Assembly (NCBI GenBank): GCA_004535785.1
Contig: SPIB01000001.1
Coordinates: 277,756-341,755 of the forward strand
Reading direction: 5' to 3'
Source of the DNA: Gammaproteobacteria bacterium LSUCC0112
GTDB taxonomy: Bacteria; Pseudomonadota; Gammaproteobacteria; Pseudomonadales; Pseudohongiellaceae
Length of the DNA: 64,000 bases
Shown here: piece after piece, positions 7,606-16,231 of the stretch
How the letters are laid out: the number at the start of each line of letters is the position of its first letter
Numbering within the stretch: position 1 is the first letter of the stretch
Notes under the pieces: generated by a model
Databases searched by the model: none
Seen by the model: only the letters and a program-made list of their open reading frames with translations
What the model was told of the DNA's origin: nothing
Translations under genes and position numbers: made by a program

Positions 7606-10600
7606 TCAAGCCTGTTGTTCAAGCCATATCAGGCACTGGCCAGCGTGGATGTCTTGTCCTTCGCCAACCAGGACCTTGGTTATTTTTCCTGCCTGGTGAG
7701 CATGAATCTCGATCTCCATCTTCATGGACTCCAGGATCACCAGCGTTTGTCCTGCGCTGACACGCTCACCCTCCTTCACCACAACTTTCCAGACATTGCC
7801 GGATACTGAGCTATCTATCGGTAATACGCCTGCCGGGATTTCACTGATATCGGCGCTACTTTCATTCGTTTCCGGAGGAGTGAAAGTAAACTGGCCGTTA
7901 TCGCGCCAACGCTGTAACTCTTCCTCGAAAGCCTGTTCCCGCATTGCCATGAATGTTGCAATGCTGTCTTTATTCTCTGTCAGCCCGCTTTCGTAAAGTG
8001 ATAGTGAAAACTCGGACGCTTCGATGCGCAAAGAGACCTGGCCTTTGGGTAGATCGCGCCGGAACACAGCGAGCTCATCAGCGCTGACTTCGTAGAAGCG
8101 AATCTGATCAAAGAAACGCAGCAACCACGGCGTCGAGAACTCGGCAGTCTTTCTGTAACGATTCCACATCTGCGAGGTTCTGCCGACAAACTGATAACCT
8201 CCCGGACCTTCCATGCCGTACACACACAGGTAGGCACCACCAATACCCACGGAGTTTTCCGCCGTCCAGGTGCGGGCCGGATTGTATTTGGTTGTAATCA
8301 ATCGATGTCTTGGATCAACGGGCGTTGCAACGGGAGCACCCAGGTAAACATCACCCAGACCCATCACAAGGTATGAGGCATTAAAGACAATATTTTTCAC
8401 ATCATCGATTGAATCCAAGCCATTCATGCGCCGGATAAATTCCAGATTACTCGGGCACCATGGCGCATCAGCGCGCACGGACTGCATGTATTTTTTGATG
8501 GCCAACTTGCAGGCTTCGTCATCCCAACTCAGAGGCAGATAAACCACACGGCTGGGGACTGTCAGGTCGCCAGTGGTCAGCGATTGGGCGGTCTTTTCGA
8601 TGATAGTCAGTAATTGAGACAACTGAATTGTCTGGCAGTCGTAATGGATTTGCAGAGATCTGATACCGGGCGTGAGCTCTCTGACACCGGCAATACCACG
8701 TTCCTCGAGCGCCAGCATTAGGGCATGGACGCGAAAGCGGCGCGGAATATCCAGCACCATGGGGCCTACTTCAATCAGCAGAAAATGATCACCCGCCAGG
8801 CGACACACCAGTTCGTCATCTTCCCATTGCAAGCGTTTAACAATCGGAGTACCCAGTTGTTCAGGTTCAGCGGCGTTGTCAACGGGAGGAAGCTGCCTTT
8901 GCTCAATGGCTGCAGCTTGCGCAGCTTCTGCCGCCACGGCAGCCTCATAACTAACAGGAACAAATTTGAGACGTTGTCCGGCAGACAGCTGTCCGAGTTT
9001 CCACAGGTCTGCCGTGATGACCGTGGCGGGACACACAAAGCCGCCCAGTGAAGGCCCGTCCGGTCCGAGTATCACTGGCATATCGCCAGTAAAATCGACC
9101 GTGCCAAACGCATAGGCGTTGTCATGAATATTGGAAGGGTGCATGCCGGCTTCGCCACCGGATGGTCTGGCCCAGGCAGGCTTGGGACCAATCAGGCGCA
9201 CACCCGTTCGGCTTGAGTTGTAATGCACTTTCCATTCACTGGCAAAGAACTCGTTGATGTCGGCATCAGTGAAAAAGTCCGGAGCGCCATGTGGACCATA
9301 TATGACGCGCAACACCATCACCTCTGGAATTTCCGGAATCGCAAGTGCAGCAGAGGCAACAGCATCCGGTGAAGACAGGTGCAGTACATCACCCGTTCTC
9401 AAGGCGCGCCCCGCATGCCCACCAAACTGGCCGAGCGTGAAAGTGGCCTTTGACTCAAGATAAGTCGGAGCCTGAATCCCTCCGGCAATGGCAAGGTAGG
9501 TTCGGGCACCTTGGCCAAGCACTTTACCAAAGCCCAGGACCTGACCTGCAGAGACGGGTATCGTCTGATAGCGCGGTACCGGCAGCCCATCGAGCGTAGC
9601 CTGCATGTCAGCACCGGTGATCGCAACAACGGTATCGGATTGAAACTGTAACGTAGGCCCGCTCAATGTCATTTCCAGAGCAGCCGCATCGGTCGGATTA
9701 TTCAACAGCTTGTTAGCCAGTCGAAATGACACTGAGTCCATCGGACCTGAAGGCGGCACACCAACATGCCAATAACCCAGACGACCCGGATAATCCTGAA
9801 TGGTGGTTTGAGTGCCCGCACTCAGGACTCGCAATGAATGAGATTGAAAAGCATGGGACGCCAGCGTCTTTGTCAGCAACAGACCTTTCTGCGCCAGCTC
9901 TGTCGAAAGCACTGACGCGACATAAGCCAGATTTGTTTCTATGCCGTAGACTCGGGACTGCTGGAGCACCTTGATCAATTTAATCAATGCGTCCTCGCGG
10001 GTGCTGCTAGAAACAATCAACTTACCCAGCATCGGATCAAACAGGGACGGGACTTCAATGCCTGACTCCACCCACGTGTCCACCCGCAAATAGTCAGCTG
10101 TCGGAAAAAACACGTCCGACAGCAAGCCGGCGCTGGGTTGAAAGTCCTGCGTGGTATCTTCTGCATACAGACGCACCTGTATTGCGTGACCCGAGGGAGT
10201 CAGTTTCGGCCCAATGGAGTCCAAAGGCTCCATTTCATTGGCAGCCAGCTTGAGCATCCACTCTACCAGGTCAACATTGTAAACTTCCTCGGTGACACCA
10301 TGCTCAACCTGCAGACGGGCATTCACCTCCAGAAAATAAAATGATTGCGCATCAGTATCGAAAATGAACTCAACGGTGCCAGCGTTTCGATACTGGACAG
10401 ACGCCATCAACGTTTCGGCCGTGCGATGCATGGCTTCGCGCAAGTCCTGGCTTAAATTGGGAGCAGGACACTCTTCTATGACTTTCTGGTTTCTGCGTTG
10501 AGCGGAGCAATCACGCTCACCGAGGGCGATAGCGTTGCCTTTGCCATCACCAAAAATCTGCACCTCAATGTGGCGAGCATTAACGATAAATTTCTCGAGG

Positions 10601-11190
10601 AACACGGTGTCGTTCGAAAAATAATTCGCACTCATGCGTTTCACGCTATCCCAGGCACCTTTGAGGGCATTGACATCGCGACAGACTTGCATGCCGATAC
10701 CGCCGCCTCCGGCACTGCTTTTCAGCATGACGGGAAAGCCGACTTTTTCGGCCCACGTGACGGCGCTCTCAATGTTTTCAAGTACAGGTGAGCCCGGCAA
10801 CATGGGTACGTCCGCATGTTGTGCGGCTTCCCGAGCAAGATGCTTGAGGCCAAAAACATTCATTTGATCCGGTGTCGGCCCGATGAAAACCAGGCCCTGG
10901 GATTCACACTTTTCAACAAAGCTTGTGTTTTCGCTGAGAAAGCCATAACCAGGGTGTATTGCCTCGGCTTGATATTCCTTGGCGATTTGGATGATTTTTT
11001 CCTGGTTCAGGTAGGTTTCTGCAACAGAACCTCCGCCCAGGCTTACCGAAATATCTGCATGCTGCACATGCAAACTGTCCTGATCTTTTTCGTGATAGAC
11101 AACAACAGATTCGATATTCAGCTTCTTAAGCGTGCGAATAATGCGAGTGGCGATAGCGCCACGATTGGCAACAAGTACTCGTTTGAACAT
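7606..11190 (-). CDS. uca: Biotin-dependent urea (or guanidine) carboxylase
   Basis: A 1194-residue single-chain biotin carboxylase. From the N-terminus: biotin carboxylase/ATP-grasp domain (about 1-450, beginning MFKRVLVANRGAIA, with KSSAGGGGIGMQ); carboxyltransferase made of a KipA-like AHS2 part (from about 465, GTQTTIQDYPGRLGYWH) and a KipI-like AHS1 part; a region with DVYLGAPVATPVDPRHRL and TTKYNPARTW; and a C-terminal BCCP domain with the biotinyl-lysine motif ESMKMEIE. It makes allophanate from urea, or carboxyguanidine from guanidine. ATG 11190 has AGAGAG upstream and begins the conserved fold; the longer frame to 11331 is not needed. The two DUF1989 neighbours favour a guanidine role, but the substrate cannot be settled here. 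Confidence 0.93.
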   Translation of the reverse strand: MFKRVLVANRGAIATRIIRTLKKLNIESVVVYHEKDQDSLHVQHADISVSLGGGSVAETYLNQEKIIQIAKEYQAEAIHPGYGFLSENTSFVEKCESQGLVFIGPTPDQMNVFGLKHLAREAAQHADVPMLPGSPVLENIESAVTWAEKVGFPVMLKSSAGGGGIGMQVCRDVNALKGAWDSVKRMSANYFSNDTVFLEKFIVNARHIEVQIFGDGKGNAIALGERDCSAQRRNQKVIEECPAPNLSQDLREAMHRTAETLMASVQYRNAGTVEFIFDTDAQSFYFLEVNARLQVEHGVTEEVYNVDLVEWMLKLAANEMEPLDSIGPKLTPSGHAIQVRLYAEDTTQDFQPSAGLLSDVFFPTADYLRVDTWVESGIEVPSLFDPMLGKLIVSSSTREDALIKLIKVLQQSRVYGIETNLAYVASVLSTELAQKGLLLTKTLASHAFQSHSLRVLSAGTQTTIQDYPGRLGYWHVGVPPSGPMDSVSFRLANKLLNNPTDAAALEMTLSGPTLQFQSDTVVAITGADMQATLDGLPVPRYQTIPVSAGQVLGFGKVLGQGARTYLAIAGGIQAPTYLESKATFTLGQFGGHAGRALRTGDVLHLSSPDAVASAALAIPEIPEVMVLRVIYGPHGAPDFFTDADINEFFASEWKVHYNSSRTGVRLIGPKPAWARPSGGEAGMHPSNIHDNAYAFGTVDFTGDMPVILGPDGPSLGGFVCPATVITADLWKLGQLSAGQRLKFVPVSYEAAVAAEAAQAAAIEQRQLPPVDNAAEPEQLGTPIVKRLQWEDDELVCRLAGDHFLLIEVGPMVLDIPRRFRVHALMLALEERGIAGVRELTPGIRSLQIHYDCQTIQLSQLLTIIEKTAQSLTTGDLTVPSRVVYLPLSWDDEACKLAIKKYMQSVRADAPWCPSNLEFIRRMNGLDSIDDVKNIVFNASYLVMGLGDVYLGAPVATPVDPRHRLITTKYNPARTWTAENSVGIGGAYLCVYGMEGPGGYQFVGRTSQMWNRYRKTAEFSTPWLLRFFDQIRFYEVSADELAVFRRDLPKGQVSLRIEASEFSLSLYESGLTENKDSIATFMAMREQAFEEELQRWRDNGQFTFTPPETNESSADISEIPAGVLPIDSSVSGNVWKVVVKEGERVSAGQTLVILESMKMEIEIHAHQAGKITKVLVGEGQDIHAGQCLIWLEQQA

Positions 11191-11281
11191 GACTACTCTC
11201 TGTCTGACAGGGTCGTCCCAGGATGACTGAAAACGCCAGCAGGTCGTCCTGCGCGTTATTGAACTACTATTCTGATGCGGC

Positions 11282-11926
11282 CTAGGCCGCTGCCCATACA
11301 GCAACCTCAATGGGTGTAGGGTTGTAGGCATTACAAGGATTGTTTAATTGCGGGCAATTCGAAATCAAAACGATAGTATCCATTTTTGCTGTCAGCTCAA
11401 CATACTTACCCGGCCCCGATACACCATCGGCAAACCTTAGCTGACCATCCGGGGTAACGGGCACATTCATGAAGAAATTGATATTGTGACCAATGTCTTC
11501 CTTGGCTAAGCCGTATTGTTCTTGCTCAGCAATAGCCAGCAACCAGCTGTCGCGGCATGCGTGCATGCAACGCTTTTCCAAGTCATAGCGCACCGTGTTT
11601 GATTCTGTGGAGCAGGCCCCGCCCACGGTATCATGTCGCCCACACGTGTCGGCCACTATCTCCAGCAAATCCCTGTTAAGGTTGGTTTTTAAAATGGTGC
11701 CTGCGGTGAGATAAAGTGTCCCGCCTTCCCTGATCGTGTCACTGGCACTGTAACGTTCGCTTGGATCCTGAGCGTTGTAAAACAGGGTGTCTGCTGCCTG
11801 ATTGCCTTCCAGGTCAATAATGCGGATGGTTTCACCCGCTTTGATGGTCTGAATGTAATAGTTCCCGGCATCCACCTTCGCGCGGGTCTTGGCGTCAGCC
11901 AGGGCAAGGTTGCTTTCTTTAATCAT
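11282..11926 (-). CDS. Urea-carboxylase-associated protein 2 (DUF1989; CgdAB-type carboxyguanidine deiminase subunit)
   Basis: A 214-residue DUF1989 protein with the conserved [15 protein letters not shown] block, a cysteine-histidine segment around [18 protein letters not shown] and the C-terminal [17 protein letters not shown]. This matches the UAAP2 family, always found beside urea carboxylase. In guanidine-degrading bacteria the two UAAP proteins form a carboxyguanidine deiminase that releases ammonia and gives allophanate. The start at ATG 11926 is favoured because AGAGG sits about seven bases upstream; in-frame ATGs at 11932 and 11965 are possible. It lies 92 bases upstream of the carboxylase start and just after its partner gene. 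Confidence 0.88.
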   Translation of the reverse strand: MIKESNLALADAKTRAKVDAGNYYIQTIKAGETIRIIDLEGNQAADTLFYNAQDPSERYSASDTIREGGTLYLTAGTILKTNLNRDLLEIVADTCGRHDTVGGACSTESNTVRYDLEKRCMHACRDSWLLAIAEQEQYGLAKEDIGHNINFFMNVPVTPDGQLRFADGVSGPGKYVELTAKMDTIVLISNCPQLNNPCNAYNPTPIEVAVWAAA

Positions 11927-11950
11927 GGTCATGCCTCTTGTATTTCTGTC

Positions 11951-11979
11951 ACGTATCTCTTTCACATATCTCTTTCACG
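11951..11979 (+). repeat. Imperfect tandem repeat at the UAAP1/UAAP2 junction
   Basis: Two copies of a 13-base unit (CACGTATCTCTTT and CACATATCTCTTT) followed by the start of a third (CACGTA) overlap the stop codon of the upstream gene and the leader of the next. It probably arose by slippage. A regulatory role is not indicated. Confidence 0.6.
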
Positions 11980-12703
11980 TACCCAGGTGGTACAACGCAT
12001 TGTTGTGAAACCCGCGGCGGTTTTCGTCACAAAGATTCAAACAATAGTCATCCGCTTGTATGGGGTCTGCCTTTTCCAGGAAAACCTGAACCGGTTTGCG
12101 CGGATAGTCAGCAGCAGTATTCAGCGGGTGTGGACAGGTGTGCATGACCACCAGTGTGTCCATTTCGAATCTGAGTGTAATGGTGTCGCCTGCCTGACTT
12201 TGGCGGGATAACCGCAACTTGCCTTCATCGTCAACAGAGACTTCTGAAAATAGATTCAGGTTGGACGCCAGATCCTGTTTTTTCATTCGATATTTTGCAA
12301 GTTCAACCAAAAAAGCATCAAAGCCGTTTTGCAACCAGGCATTGCGCTGTGTTTGATAACTTCTCTCACCCCAGCGGCTTTCAACATGCTGAGCGTGACA
12401 GTTGCCACAGATAGTGTCGTGCCACCCAAACGAATCGTGGGTGATGGACGCAAAAACACGCCCCATATCAGAATACAGGCAGTGCCCACGTGTCAGTTTG
12501 AATGTGTGCTGGCATTTCAAGGTGTCTGGTGCGTTATATTTCTCGCTCAGCAGATTTGGGTTATAAAAAAGCATACCGACGTTTGCACCGCCTTCCAGAT
12601 CCGTCAGTGTCATCTTGATACCTTTGCGTACAACCAACGACCAATGGGCACCGGGTGCGATGACGGTTTTGTATTCACTGGGAAAAAGTTCTTGGTTTTT
12701 CAT
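11975..12703 (-). CDS. Urea-carboxylase-associated protein 1 (DUF1989; CgdAB-type carboxyguanidine deiminase subunit)
   Basis: A 242-residue DUF1989 protein matching UAAP1, with TDLEGGANVGMLFYN, then a metal-site-like segment GWHDTICGNCHAQH and the terminal HTCPHPLNTA motif. It is homologous to the next gene's product but longer at both ends, as usual for the pair. Together they should form a heteromeric deiminase acting between carboxylase and allophanate hydrolase. It is the first enzyme gene after the transporter, with 33 bases from the ABC ATPase stop. Family call is strong; the substrate is inferred from published work on guanidine operons. Confidence 0.88.
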   Translation of the reverse strand: MKNQELFPSEYKTVIAPGAHWSLVVRKGIKMTLTDLEGGANVGMLFYNPNLLSEKYNAPDTLKCQHTFKLTRGHCLYSDMGRVFASITHDSFGWHDTICGNCHAQHVESRWGERSYQTQRNAWLQNGFDAFLVELAKYRMKKQDLASNLNLFSEVSVDDEGKLRLSRQSQAGDTITLRFEMDTLVVMHTCPHPLNTAADYPRKPVQVFLEKADPIQADDYCLNLCDENRRGFHNNALYHLGT

Positions 12704-12736
12704 TTTTTCTAGATTCCAGATTAACTCAATATCGGG

Positions 12737-13531
12737 TCATTCAGTTCGGTCAGCTGTGTGAAGCCGGCCTTTGATTTCATCCAAAGCAGCAATCTTCAAG
12801 GCTTTATCCTTGGAGTTGAGCGATAAGTCATACGTGATGGTGCTCCCGAAGCGGTTTGGGGCATGCGGGTCGACACGGACTTTGTCAAATACCCACAGCC
12901 GTGTGCCAAGTTCGAAACCTTCTTTCAGGTCATGTGTGACCATAAAGATAGTCAGGCCATACTGACGCCAAAGCCCCATAACCAGCTCATGCATTTCTTT
13001 GCGAATACCCGGATCAAGCGCACCAAAAGGTTCGTCTAATAGCAGTATCTTTGGTCTCTTGATGAGCGCCTGTGCCAATGCGAGTCGTTGCTGCATGCCG
13101 CCGGACAACTCGTGGGGATATTTGAATCGTGCCTGCTCAAGTCCGACTGCAGCGAGTAATTCATCGGCTTGTGCCAGAGCGTCTTTGCGACGCTTTCCGA
13201 ACAGGCGCCCCAGCCATTTGCTCTCAACAAACTCTATACCCAGCACAACATTTTCACGGACGTTCAAATGCGGAAATACCGAGTACCTCTGAAACACGAT
13301 GCCCCGATCGGGACTAGGCTCCTGTTCGATCGGTTTCCCAGCCATCAACAACTGCCCTGAACTGACGCTTTCGGTGCCCAGTAGCAACCTGAGAAAGGTG
13401 CTTTTTCCGCATCCGGATGCGCCAACAAGGGTAACGAATTCGCCTTCACGAACTTCGCAGTTGAGGTTTTCGAGCACCACATTATCGCGGTAATGCTTTG
13501 ACAGATGGTCTAATTGAATAAATGCACTCAT
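12737..13531 (-). CDS. ABC transporter ATP-binding protein, urea/guanidine operon
   Basis: A 264-residue ATPase of the nitrate/sulfonate/taurine importer type. Walker A is GASGCGKST, the signature is LSGGMQQR and Walker B is ILLLDEPFGALD, with the switch histidine in MVTHDLKEGF. It energises import of the operon's nitrogen substrate. ATG 13531 begins the conserved domain; the open frame to 13594 overlaps the permease gene. It is eight bases from the permease stop, so the transporter genes are cotranscribed. Confidence 0.92.
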   Translation of the reverse strand: MSAFIQLDHLSKHYRDNVVLENLNCEVREGEFVTLVGASGCGKSTFLRLLLGTESVSSGQLLMAGKPIEQEPSPDRGIVFQRYSVFPHLNVRENVVLGIEFVESKWLGRLFGKRRKDALAQADELLAAVGLEQARFKYPHELSGGMQQRLALAQALIKRPKILLLDEPFGALDPGIRKEMHELVMGLWRQYGLTIFMVTHDLKEGFELGTRLWVFDKVRVDPHAPNRFGSTITYDLSLNSKDKALKIAALDEIKGRLHTADRTE

Positions 13532-13539
13532 ACCGTTTC

Positions 13540-14355
13540 CTACTTCTCTGCGTGGTACCAGGGAAATATCACCCGGCTGAGCTTTAACAAACACCAGTCC
13601 AATGTGAATGCCAAGAATGTAATCCAGACAACGTAAGGCAGAATGATGTCCATCGACATGTAGCGCCTAACCAGAAATATCCGGTACCCAAGTCCGTCTG
13701 TAGAAGCGATGGCTTCGGCGGCAATCAAAAACAGCCAGGCGGCACCCAGGCTGAGTCGGACAGCATCAATCAGGCGAGGAACGATCTGCGGCAGAATCAC
13801 CCGAAGAATAATTTGCCAACTGTTGCCGCCCAGCGTCTGCGCCTTGACCAGTTGTTCCCGTGGCAACTCCTGAGTACGCTGCAGGATGTCACGAATCAGG
13901 AAAGGACAAACCCCGATCACGATCAGCATGACCTTGGACAGCTCACCCAGACCAAAGGCTATAAAGAGCACTGGCAGGATAGCCATGGGAGGAATCAAGG
14001 ATATGGCGGTAATCAAGGGGCTCAATGGTGCTGAGATTAACGGGATTGCCCCCGCTGCCAATCCAACAATCAAGCCAATAGCCGCTGCAATCGCGATACC
14101 CGTCGCCAGGCGCTTGATACTGCTTTTGGTATCTTCCCAGAATTCATAGTCACCCGTGCGTTGACTGGGTTCAAACGCCATCCGTCTGACACCGTCTGCC
14201 ATTTCAGTAAAGCTTGGCAACAGTCTGTCTTGCTCATTCTCGGCTTTGCGGATATCCGAGTTGAACTGGTAAACCAGCAGAATGAGAAGAAAAGGAATGA
14301 TGCCAAGCGCGGCTTTGAGAACGCGGCTTGGTTGTAAATTGATAAGTCTGCGCAT
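13540..14355 (-). CDS. ABC transporter permease, urea/guanidine operon
   Basis: A 271-residue inner-membrane permease of the BPD_transp_1 superfamily. It has an N-terminal membrane anchor (ALGIIPFLLILLVYQF) and a further five or so helices, with the ATPase-contact loop carrying EQLVKAQTLGGNSWQIILRV, close to the EAA consensus. It resembles SsuC/TauC-type permeases found next to urea carboxylase. Position between the binding protein and ATPase genes supports a three-part importer. Confidence 0.9.
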   Translation of the reverse strand: MRRLINLQPSRVLKAALGIIPFLLILLVYQFNSDIRKAENEQDRLLPSFTEMADGVRRMAFEPSQRTGDYEFWEDTKSSIKRLATGIAIAAAIGLIVGLAAGAIPLISAPLSPLITAISLIPPMAILPVLFIAFGLGELSKVMLIVIGVCPFLIRDILQRTQELPREQLVKAQTLGGNSWQIILRVILPQIVPRLIDAVRLSLGAAWLFLIAAEAIASTDGLGYRIFLVRRYMSMDIILPYVVWITFLAFTLDWCLLKLSRVIFPWYHAEK

Positions 14356-14406
14356 GGAAATACCCTTCTTAAAATGTCACGAGGACGGAATGCCCAACTT
14401 GTGACA

Positions 14407-15459
14407 TTACAGGCTGCCTTCGGCTGCCATTTGCATATAAGAAGGATCAAAACGCAGGCGAATATTGCGGTTGTTGCCGAAGACACCTGTAGGCGTTTCA
14501 ATACCAATGAAACCAGCGTCAGGAGCACCTTCACCCAACAAACCGTGATCAAATGAAAAATTGGCAACGTATTCCATTGTCGTCAACAGTTGGGGGCTAT
14601 TCACAAAAGCAACCGCCTCACTTGCGGAATAGAACATCCGGGTTGTCGCGAGTTGCGCTTCGTATCCGGCCTGGTCTGTTCCCGACGCCTCGCCCATGTG
14701 TGCAAGCACCTCGGGGTTGCTCTCCATCGCAGACATAATTTCATACCAGGCGCCCACCAAGGCTTTGCCCAACTCAGGATTTGCTTCAAGAACGTCAGTC
14801 TTGACCATCAAGGTATCAACGATCTCGCCTGGAATCTGAGAGCTATCAAAAACTTTTGTAGCGCCCGGCATTTTCAGTATTTCATTAACCAGCGGATTCC
14901 AGGTTGTTACCGCAGTCACATCACGCGTCGAGAATGCTGCAACCATGTCAGCATCTGATGTATTGACAACAGTGACATCACGCTCGCTCAAACCGACGGA
15001 TTCCAGTGCCCGCGCCAACAGATAGTGGGATACGCTTAATTCAACCAGATTCACGCGCTGACCTTTTATATCGCTCAGACTCGACCCTTCTTTCAGGATG
15101 ACTGCGTCATTGCCGTTGGAAAAGTCGCCAACAATAAGCGCTGTAGAATCCACACCGCCGGCAGCGGGAATCGTCAGGGCATCCATGTTGGTCATGGAAC
15201 AGGCGTCAAACTGCCCTGCCGCGTACTGGTTAATGGATTCGACGTAATCGTTGATTTGCACGACATCGATCTCTATGCCGTATTTATCGGCCCATTTATC
15301 AATAATGCCGGTCGCATCGCCATACTCCCATGGCATCCATCCAACATAGATTGACCAACACAGGCTGAAGCGTTCTTGCGCAAAAGTGACCGGCGAGACA
15401 AACGTCGCAGCGGTCACAAATAAAAGGGTGACAAGGCTCTTTGGTAGGTTTCGTCTCAT
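14407..15459 (-). CDS. Periplasmic substrate-binding protein of the urea-carboxylase-region ABC transporter
   Basis: A 350-residue exported protein with signal peptide SLVTLLFVTAATFVSPVTFAQ and a NMT1/SsuA-like periplasmic binding fold (CWSIYVGWMPWEYGDATGII near the mature start). Length and sequence match the binding-protein subfamily specific to urea carboxylase loci (TIGR03427). It is the first gene of the operon and delivers the nitrogen compound to the permease. ATG 15459 has AGGAGA about seven bases upstream. The promoter elements at 15584-15599 and 15686-15700 lie ahead of it. Confidence 0.9.
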   Translation of the reverse strand: MRRNLPKSLVTLLFVTAATFVSPVTFAQERFSLCWSIYVGWMPWEYGDATGIIDKWADKYGIEIDVVQINDYVESINQYAAGQFDACSMTNMDALTIPAAGGVDSTALIVGDFSNGNDAVILKEGSSLSDIKGQRVNLVELSVSHYLLARALESVGLSERDVTVVNTSDADMVAAFSTRDVTAVTTWNPLVNEILKMPGATKVFDSSQIPGEIVDTLMVKTDVLEANPELGKALVGAWYEIMSAMESNPEVLAHMGEASGTDQAGYEAQLATTRMFYSASEAVAFVNSPQLLTTMEYVANFSFDHGLLGEGAPDAGFIGIETPTGVFGNNRNIRLRFDPSYMQMAAEGSL

Positions 15460-15583
15460 TTTATGTCTCCTGGTATGTTATTCACGTACTGAAATACCTC
15501 TTCTACAATGCCAGAACCCTAGTACTCCATTCTTATCGTAGCCATCATTTTGCCGAGAAGGCATGCTTGGCGACATTCAACGA

Positions 15584-15599
15584 TGCATGCTCCGTGCCA
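15584..15599 (-). promoter_or_regulatory. RpoN (sigma-54) -24/-12 promoter of the nitrogen operon
   Basis: On the minus strand the site reads TGGCACGGAGCATGCA, with GG and GC ten bases apart and an exact TGGCACG -24 element. Transcription should start about 12 bases downstream and yield a leader of about 110 bases before the binding-protein ATG. This fits nitrogen-limitation control of urea or guanidine use. Confidence 0.65.
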
Positions 15600-15658
15600 G
15601 CTGTTACATTCCGTAGAAAGTAGCCTTATATCGGGTACTGAGATTAAATCCCGTCTCT

Positions 15659-15680
15659 TTGCACACGTCTTGCACACGTC
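15659..15680 (+). repeat. Perfect 11-base tandem repeat, TTGCACACGTC twice
   Basis: Two adjacent identical copies lie between the RpoN promoter and the NtrC-like site. The composite closely resembles 4113-4132 upstream of the lipoprotein gene. It may be an activator-binding repeat or a relic of an RpoN promoter on the plus strand (TTGCAC replaces TGGCAC). Confidence 0.6.
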
Positions 15681-15685
15681 ATACC

Positions 15686-15700
15686 GCACCAGCTTAGTGC
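15686..15700. promoter_or_regulatory. NtrC-like enhancer site
   Basis: GCACCAGCTTAGTGC has half-sites GCACC and (A)GTGC five bases apart, one base from the NtrC consensus GCACC-N5-GGTGC. It lies about 90-100 bases upstream of the RpoN element, the usual enhancer distance. Confidence 0.5.
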
Positions 15701-15914
15701 GCGCGCACAAAATCAGAGCGAGACTGCTATGTATTGGTGCTCTTTTGAATCAGAAGCAGAGAGGACGACAGTTGCCTGGAACAGCCACTGAACGACCAGG
15801 GGCCTTGCTGCCAATCAGGTCAAACGTTTTTTTCGAACAAAAGATCAGTGTGAGTATGCTTTTTGCATACAGTGACTGGGCAAAACCTACGTCAACAATT
15901 AAGGAATTTAGAAT

Positions 15915-16157
15915 ATGAGCAATCCTAACAGAGCGGCAGATACACCTTTTGGAATTGAAGTTGAAGCGGGAAAATCCTATTTCTGGTGTGCCTGTGGCCT
16001 GAGTCAAAAACAACCTTTTTGTGATGGCTCTCACAAAGGAAGCGAGTTTACGCCAGTGAAATTTCAAGCGACGGAATCAAAAAAGATATTTTTCTGTGGC
16101 TGTAAAGTGACCGCATCGCAACCGCTCTGTGACGGTAGCCATAAAAAACCTGTTTAA
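15915..16157 (+). CDS. CDGSH iron-sulfur domain protein (two domains)
   Basis: An 80-residue protein with two complete CDGSH motifs. The first uses Cys25, Cys27, Cys36 and His40 (CAC then FCDGSHKG); the second Cys61, Cys63, Cys72 and His76 (CGC then LCDGSHKK). Each should bind a [2Fe-2S] cluster with 3Cys-1His ligation. Proteins of this size are redox or iron-sulfur sensing/transfer factors; the partner is unknown. It is monocistronic and divergent from the nitrogen operon. Confidence 0.93.
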   Translation: MSNPNRAADTPFGIEVEAGKSYFWCACGLSQKQPFCDGSHKGSEFTPVKFQATESKKIFFCGCKVTASQPLCDGSHKKPV

Positions 16158-16174
16158 GGTCTCTAGGCGGAGAC

Positions 16175-16219
16175 AGCCTGCCCAGGACGACCCATTAAAT
16201 GGACCGCCTGGGATCGGCT
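16175..16219. terminator. Imperfect hairpin between convergent genes
   Basis: AGCC-tg-CCCAGG pairs with CCTGGG-atc-GGCT, enclosing an inner CCAT-TAA-ATGG hairpin. It sits between the convergent CDGSH and desaturase genes, where a two-way terminator is expected. There is no strong T run, so it may act as a processing or attenuating structure. Confidence 0.4.
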
Positions 16220-16231
16220 CTAGCAGATTAC

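Larger units (their letters stand above)
15460..15914. other. Regulatory region between the nitrogen operon and the CDGSH gene
   Basis: A 455-base divergent intergenic region with no convincing gene. It holds an RpoN-like promoter facing the operon, an NtrC-like palindrome, and a perfect tandem 11-base repeat. A CTAGGGTTC string near 15520 (minus strand) recalls guanidine-I riboswitches, but the rest of that RNA is absent. Confidence 0.6.

Noticed and set aside
15505-15530. CTAGGGTTC on the minus strand, resembling the 5' part of a guanidine-I (ykkC) riboswitch
   Set aside because: The string lies only about 60 bases from the ATG and the other conserved parts (GGTCCGAGAG and GGG...AAAGCCCGGGAGA type elements) are missing, so no complete aptamer can form.
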